Shown: positions 6,950-10,008 of the stretch, piece after piece | Layout: every line of letters starts with the position of its first letter | Numbering within the stretch: the stretch's first letter is position 1 | Assembly (NCBI GenBank): GCA_024639025.1 | Contig: JAHEJF010000039.1 | Coordinates: 1 to 10,008 of the forward strand | Direction: 5' to 3' | DNA: 10,008 bases | From: Ahrensia sp. | Lineage (GTDB): Bacteria; Pseudomonadota; Alphaproteobacteria; Rhizobiales; Rhizobiaceae | Position numbers and translations under genes: made by a program | Notes under the pieces: model-generated | What the model saw: the letters and a program-made list of their open reading frames with translations, nothing else | Database searches by the model: none | Told to the model about the DNA's origin: nothing

Positions 6950-7948
6950 ATGACAAGAGAACTAACACTGTCAAAAGCTGTCAATGAGGCGCTCGCGGAG
7001 GAAATGCGGCGTGACGAGACGGTTTTCATCATTGGCGAGGATGTGGCGGAAGCAGGCACACCGTTCAAGATATTGTCTGGCCTCGTCGAGGAATTTGGTA
7101 CAGATCGGGTTATGGACACACCGATCGCCGAGCCCGGTTTCATGGGCATCGCAGTGGGCGCTGCTATTACAGGTACCAGGCCGGTTGTGGACCTGATGTT
7201 TGGCGACTTTCTCTATCTGGTCATGGACCAGCTTTGTAATCAGGCGGCCAAAACGCACTATATGTCCGGCGGCAAATTAAATGTCCCGCTTGTTTTGCGC
7301 ACCAATCTTGGCGCCACGCGCCGTTCCGCCGCGCAACACTCACAATCACTGCATGCGCTTGTTGCTCATGTCCCTGGTTTAAAGGTTGCACTGCCATCTT
7401 CTGCCTATGAAGCCAAGGGGCTGCTCAAAACCGCGATCCGCGACAATAATCCAGTCGTCATTTTCGAAGACAAATTGATGTATCAGGATACGGCAGTCGT
7501 GCCAGAGGAGGAATACCTCATTCCGTTTGGCGTCGCCAACATCAAGCGAGAAGGCCGGGATATTACACTGGTTGCGACGTCCTCCATGGTTCAAGTGGCG
7601 GAGGCTGCTGCTGACATACTTGCAGCAGAAGGCATAAGTGCCGAAGTCATTGATCCGCGCACGATCGTTCCGCTTGATGAAGACACGATCCTCAATTCTG
7701 TGCGTAAAACTTCGCGCGCGATGGTTATTGACGAAGGTCATCAGAGTTTTGGTGTGACCGGGGAAATTGCCAGTCGTATCAGCGAGAAGGCATTTTACCA
7801 TCTCGATGCGCCGGTGATCCGCATGGGAGCAATGGATGTCCCGGTGCCGTTCTCGCCGGTTTTAGAGGATATCACCGTACCGACAGCGCAGGGCGTTGCG
7901 GACAATGCTCGAAAGTTGGTGCGCGGGGAGTTAGTACATGGCGCATGA
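6950..7948 (+). CDS. Thiamine-diphosphate-dependent dehydrogenase E1 component, beta subunit (AcoB/PdhB-like)
   Basis: Beta subunit of the E1 enzyme, 332 residues, full length. It shows the transketolase-like pyrimidine-binding domain with IIGEDVAEAG (27-36), the catalytic Glu in IAEPGFMG (E61), the aromatic FGDFLY segment (84-89) and the active-site His in AAQHSQSLHA (H130). The C-terminal transketolase domain follows (~200-325), with VIDPRTIVPLD and DEGHQSFG. The start at 6950 has a GAGGA ribosome site (6942-6946) that overlaps the E1 alpha stop. Its own stop runs 11 bases into the lipoyl-protein gene, so alpha, beta and E2-like subunits are translationally linked. All expected active-site residues are present, so the E1 enzyme should be active. 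Confidence 0.94.
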   Translation: MTRELTLSKAVNEALAEEMRRDETVFIIGEDVAEAGTPFKILSGLVEEFGTDRVMDTPIAEPGFMGIAVGAAITGTRPVVDLMFGDFLYLVMDQLCNQAAKTHYMSGGKLNVPLVLRTNLGATRRSAAQHSQSLHALVAHVPGLKVALPSSAYEAKGLLKTAIRDNNPVVIFEDKLMYQDTAVVPEEEYLIPFGVANIKREGRDITLVATSSMVQVAEAAADILAAEGISAEVIDPRTIVPLDEDTILNSVRKTSRAMVIDEGHQSFGVTGEIASRISEKAFYHLDAPVIRMGAMDVPVPFSPVLEDITVPTAQGVADNARKLVRGELVHGA

Positions 7949-8939
7949 AGTGATCATGCCCGCACTCGGTATGGCGCAAGACACCGGCAAGCTTGTAAAC
8001 TGGCTTTTGAGCGAAGGTGATCAGGTCAAGACCGGAGACATTCTTTTTGAAGTAGAAACCGACAAATCAACCATGGAAGTCGAGTCGCAAGCCGACGGCT
8101 ATCTGCACGGCATTTCGGCGGATGCCGGCGATGATGTTCCTGTTGGTCAAGTCATCGCGTTGATTTCGGATACGCCGGGCACAGGCGAACGCATTCTGCC
8201 GGCTACCAAAGAAGCGGAGCCAGCGACAACCGAGCCCGAAAAGCCGACGAAAAGTCCTCCTGCAGAGGCATTGGCGTTGCGGAGCGAAGACGTGCCGGCG
8301 GCCCCGGTCGCACCGACCAACAAGATTTTGGCATCGCCCAAGGCCAAGCGCCTCGCTTCAGAAATGGGACTGGATCTGGCAGATCTGGCGGCTGCCGGAC
8401 ATCCACAACCCTATCATGTGGCTGACATCGAACGCCTCAAGAGCCTGCAGCCCCATTCACAAGCGGCCTCCTGCTTTTTGGCTTTCGAAGTTGATAAATG
8501 CGGCGTGCGAGATTTTCTGGAGTGGATGCAGTCGCAGGGCGGCATCGTGCTCGATCTCAAACATGTTTGGATCAGCTTCGCTACCGCCAGCTTGCGCCAT
8601 GCGAAAGGCATTGATGGGGAAGCCGTCATAACCGAATTCACCACGCTTGATGGACATTCGTCTACCTATTTGAACGCAGACAGGCAGCGACTTTCATCAC
8701 TTGATGACACCGAAGATGCGGTTACACCGGATATTATAGTCAGAGACATCACGGCCAGTTCGTTCACCCAGGTTCGTCTCGGCGCAAGCAAGGCACCGAC
8801 GCTGACCATAGCCCAGACAGAAAGCCGTTACATGCTGACCCTGGAATTCTCATCCCAACAATTGGACGATGAACAGGCGATCGCTCTTGCGAACGACTTT
8901 TGTGCACGCATGACCAACCCCCTCCAACACGTTATATGA
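7938..8939 (+). CDS. Compact E2-like lipoyl protein with degenerate acyltransferase domain
   Basis: A 333-residue relative of dihydrolipoamide acyltransferases (typical length 370-450). Order: an intact lipoyl domain (1-78) with the lipoyl lysine K43 in ETDKSTMEV; a Pro/Ala/Glu-rich hinge (~80-128); a peripheral-subunit-binding-like segment (132-166) whose GTG-x2-GR core reads AAG-x2-QP; and a shortened catalytic-like domain (~175-333). The final helix region still looks like an E2 end (ALANDFCARMTNPL). However, the catalytic DHR-x2-DG motif aligns without gaps to SSQ-x2-DD (305-311), so the catalytic His is Ser. The reading frame is open throughout, with no sign of a frameshift. The start ATG overlaps the E1 beta end and has a GGGGAG ribosome site (7925-7930). 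It is likely the lipoyl carrier for the E1 enzyme; acyl transfer to CoA is doubtful. Confidence 0.85.
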   Translation: MAHEVIMPALGMAQDTGKLVNWLLSEGDQVKTGDILFEVETDKSTMEVESQADGYLHGISADAGDDVPVGQVIALISDTPGTGERILPATKEAEPATTEPEKPTKSPPAEALALRSEDVPAAPVAPTNKILASPKAKRLASEMGLDLADLAAAGHPQPYHVADIERLKSLQPHSQAASCFLAFEVDKCGVRDFLEWMQSQGGIVLDLKHVWISFATASLRHAKGIDGEAVITEFTTLDGHSSTYLNADRQRLSSLDDTEDAVTPDIIVRDITASSFTQVRLGASKAPTLTIAQTESRYMLTLEFSSQQLDDEQAIALANDFCARMTNPLQHVI

Positions 8940-8952
8940 GGCCCAATTCGCC

Positions 8953-10008
8953 ATGGAGCAGACTGATCTTTACATAGACGGAAACTGGGTTGCCGGACAT
9001 TCTGGCGAACGGTTTGATGTGCTCAATCCAGCAACTGAAGAAGTGATTGCGTCAGTAGCATCGGCTGAAATTGAGGATGCCAACAAGGCGCTCGATGCAG
9101 CAGAATCTGCCATGAGCGAGTGGAGAACCCGGACACCGCGCCAACGCGCGGAAGTCTTGCGCAAGGCTTTTGAACTTTTCACAGCACGTCTGCCCGAGTT
9201 TGCACGCATTATCACGCTTGAGAACGGTAAGGCGGGCGTCGACGCAATGGGCGAAGCAACCTATGCGGCCGAGTTTTTTCGCTGGTTTTCAGAGGAAGCT
9301 GTCCGCGCTGACGGTCTGATCACCCATGCGCCTGCATCGGGCGCACGCATTGTCGTGCAGCACAAGCCGGCAGGTATCGCGGTTCTGGTAACGCCCTGGA
9401 ATTACCCGGCAGCAATGGGTACGCGCAAAATTGCGCCCGCGCTGGCTGCGGGGTGCGCCGTTATCATCAAACCGGCATCAGAGACGCCACTGACCATGCT
9501 GGCCTTGATGCCGCTTCTAGAAGAGGCGGGCTTGCCCCCGGGTTTGGTCAATGTACTGCCATCAAGAAAGACTGGCGCTCTGGTTGATCACATGCTGCAT
9601 GACCCGAGAGTGAGGGTCGTTTCGTTTACAGGTTCAACGAATGTTGGGCGTAAATTGTTGCGCTCGGCCGCTGATCAAGTGCTCAAACCAGCCATGGAGT
9701 TGGGCGGCAATGCACCGCTGATCGTCTTTGAAGACGCTGACATTGATAAGGCGGTTGAAGGCGCGCTCCTTGCCAAAATGCGCAATCTGGGAGAGGCTTG
9801 CACCGCCGCGAACAGATTTTACGTGCATGACAATGTGCTAAAGGAATTCAGCGAAAAATACACGCAAGCCATGGCAAAGCTCAAAATCGGCAACGGCCTG
9901 GACAATGATGTTGATGTCGGCCCTTTGGTCAACGCGGAAACACGTGACAAGGTGGCAGCGTTCGTCGAAGATGCGGTGGCCAAGGGTGCCAAGATTCTGC
10001 TGGGCGGC
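8953..10008 (+). CDS. NAD(P)-dependent aldehyde dehydrogenase, succinate-semialdehyde dehydrogenase (GabD)-like, 3' truncated
   Basis: Oxidises an aldehyde to the acid with NAD(P). The reading frame runs off the window after 352 residues, out of about 480 usual. Catalytic residues are all visible: N150 in PWNYP, K173 in KPASETP (cofactor binding), the FTGSTNVG loop (225-232), general-base E249 in ELGGNAP and nucleophile C283 in GEACTAANR. The KPASETP and GE-x-C-x3-NR patterns fit the GabD/SSADH branch, although the true substrate may be another short or hydroxy-aldehyde. ATG 8953 is 13 bases after the E2-like gene, with a weak GAGG site (8938-8941) that overlaps that gene's stop. Acetoin operons also often carry an aldehyde dehydrogenase next to the E1/E2 genes, which supports a role in clearing an aldehyde made by E1 cleavage. 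Confidence 0.93.
   Translation, partial: MEQTDLYIDGNWVAGHSGERFDVLNPATEEVIASVASAEIEDANKALDAAESAMSEWRTRTPRQRAEVLRKAFELFTARLPEFARIITLENGKAGVDAMGEATYAAEFFRWFSEEAVRADGLITHAPASGARIVVQHKPAGIAVLVTPWNYPAAMGTRKIAPALAAGCAVIIKPASETPLTMLALMPLLEEAGLPPGLVNVLPSRKTGALVDHMLHDPRVRVVSFTGSTNVGRKLLRSAADQVLKPAMELGGNAPLIVFEDADIDKAVEGALLAKMRNLGEACTAANRFYVHDNVLKEFSEKYTQAMAKLKIGNGLDNDVDVGPLVNAETRDKVAAFVEDAVAKGAKILLGG

Noticed and set aside
5954..8939. Naming the E1/E2 genes acoA, acoB and acoC
   Set aside because: Gene order and the E1 alpha loop resemble acetoin dehydrogenase, but the E2-like protein lacks the acyltransferase motif and the substrate cannot be inferred, so symbols were left out.

Overview
The window is one continuous, tightly packed set of nine same-strand genes that looks like a single catabolic operon from an alphaproteobacterium. 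The protein style (RbsA/RbsC-type transporter genes, split E1 alpha/beta, GabD-like dehydrogenase) and the moderate GC content suggest a rhizobial or roseobacter-type, possibly marine, host; this placement is inference from protein style, not a search. No RNA genes, insertion sequences, CRISPR arrays or replication features are visible, and no gap between genes exceeds about 70 bases.

Layout, left to right. Positions 1-2679 hold the end of a CUT2-type sugar importer: the C-terminal half of a two-domain ATPase, then two different RbsC-like permeases. Its periplasmic binding protein is not in the window and may lie upstream. Positions 2750-4564 encode an unusual regulator candidate: an N-terminal winged-helix domain joined to a full-length solute-binding-protein-like domain with no signal peptide. 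Positions 4603-5901 encode an M24 (creatinase/prolidase fold) protein in which one of the five metal-binding residues is Cys instead of Asp. Positions 5954-8939 encode thiamine-diphosphate E1 alpha and E1 beta subunits and a compact E2-like lipoyl protein, an arrangement like acetoin dehydrogenase AcoA-AcoB-AcoC. The right edge (8953 on) is the start of an NAD(P)-dependent aldehyde dehydrogenase of the succinate-semialdehyde dehydrogenase type, cut off by the window end.

How the genes may work together (inference): a small carbohydrate-like or polyol-like compound is imported by the ABC system and sensed in the cytoplasm by the HTH/binding-protein fusion. It is processed by the M24 protein, then cleaved or oxidised by the E1 thiamine-diphosphate enzyme. 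The resulting two-carbon or aldehyde unit is handed to the lipoyl protein, and the aldehyde dehydrogenase removes an aldehyde product. The E2-like protein has kept its lipoyl lysine but lost the acyltransferase His-motif and the usual E1/E3-binding Arg, and the M24 protein has a changed metal site. The pathway is therefore probably not a plain copy of acetoin or pyruvate dehydrogenase. The substrate cannot be named from the sequence. The most interesting points are the fusion regulator, the Cys-substituted M24 enzyme and the acyltransferase-dead-looking E2.
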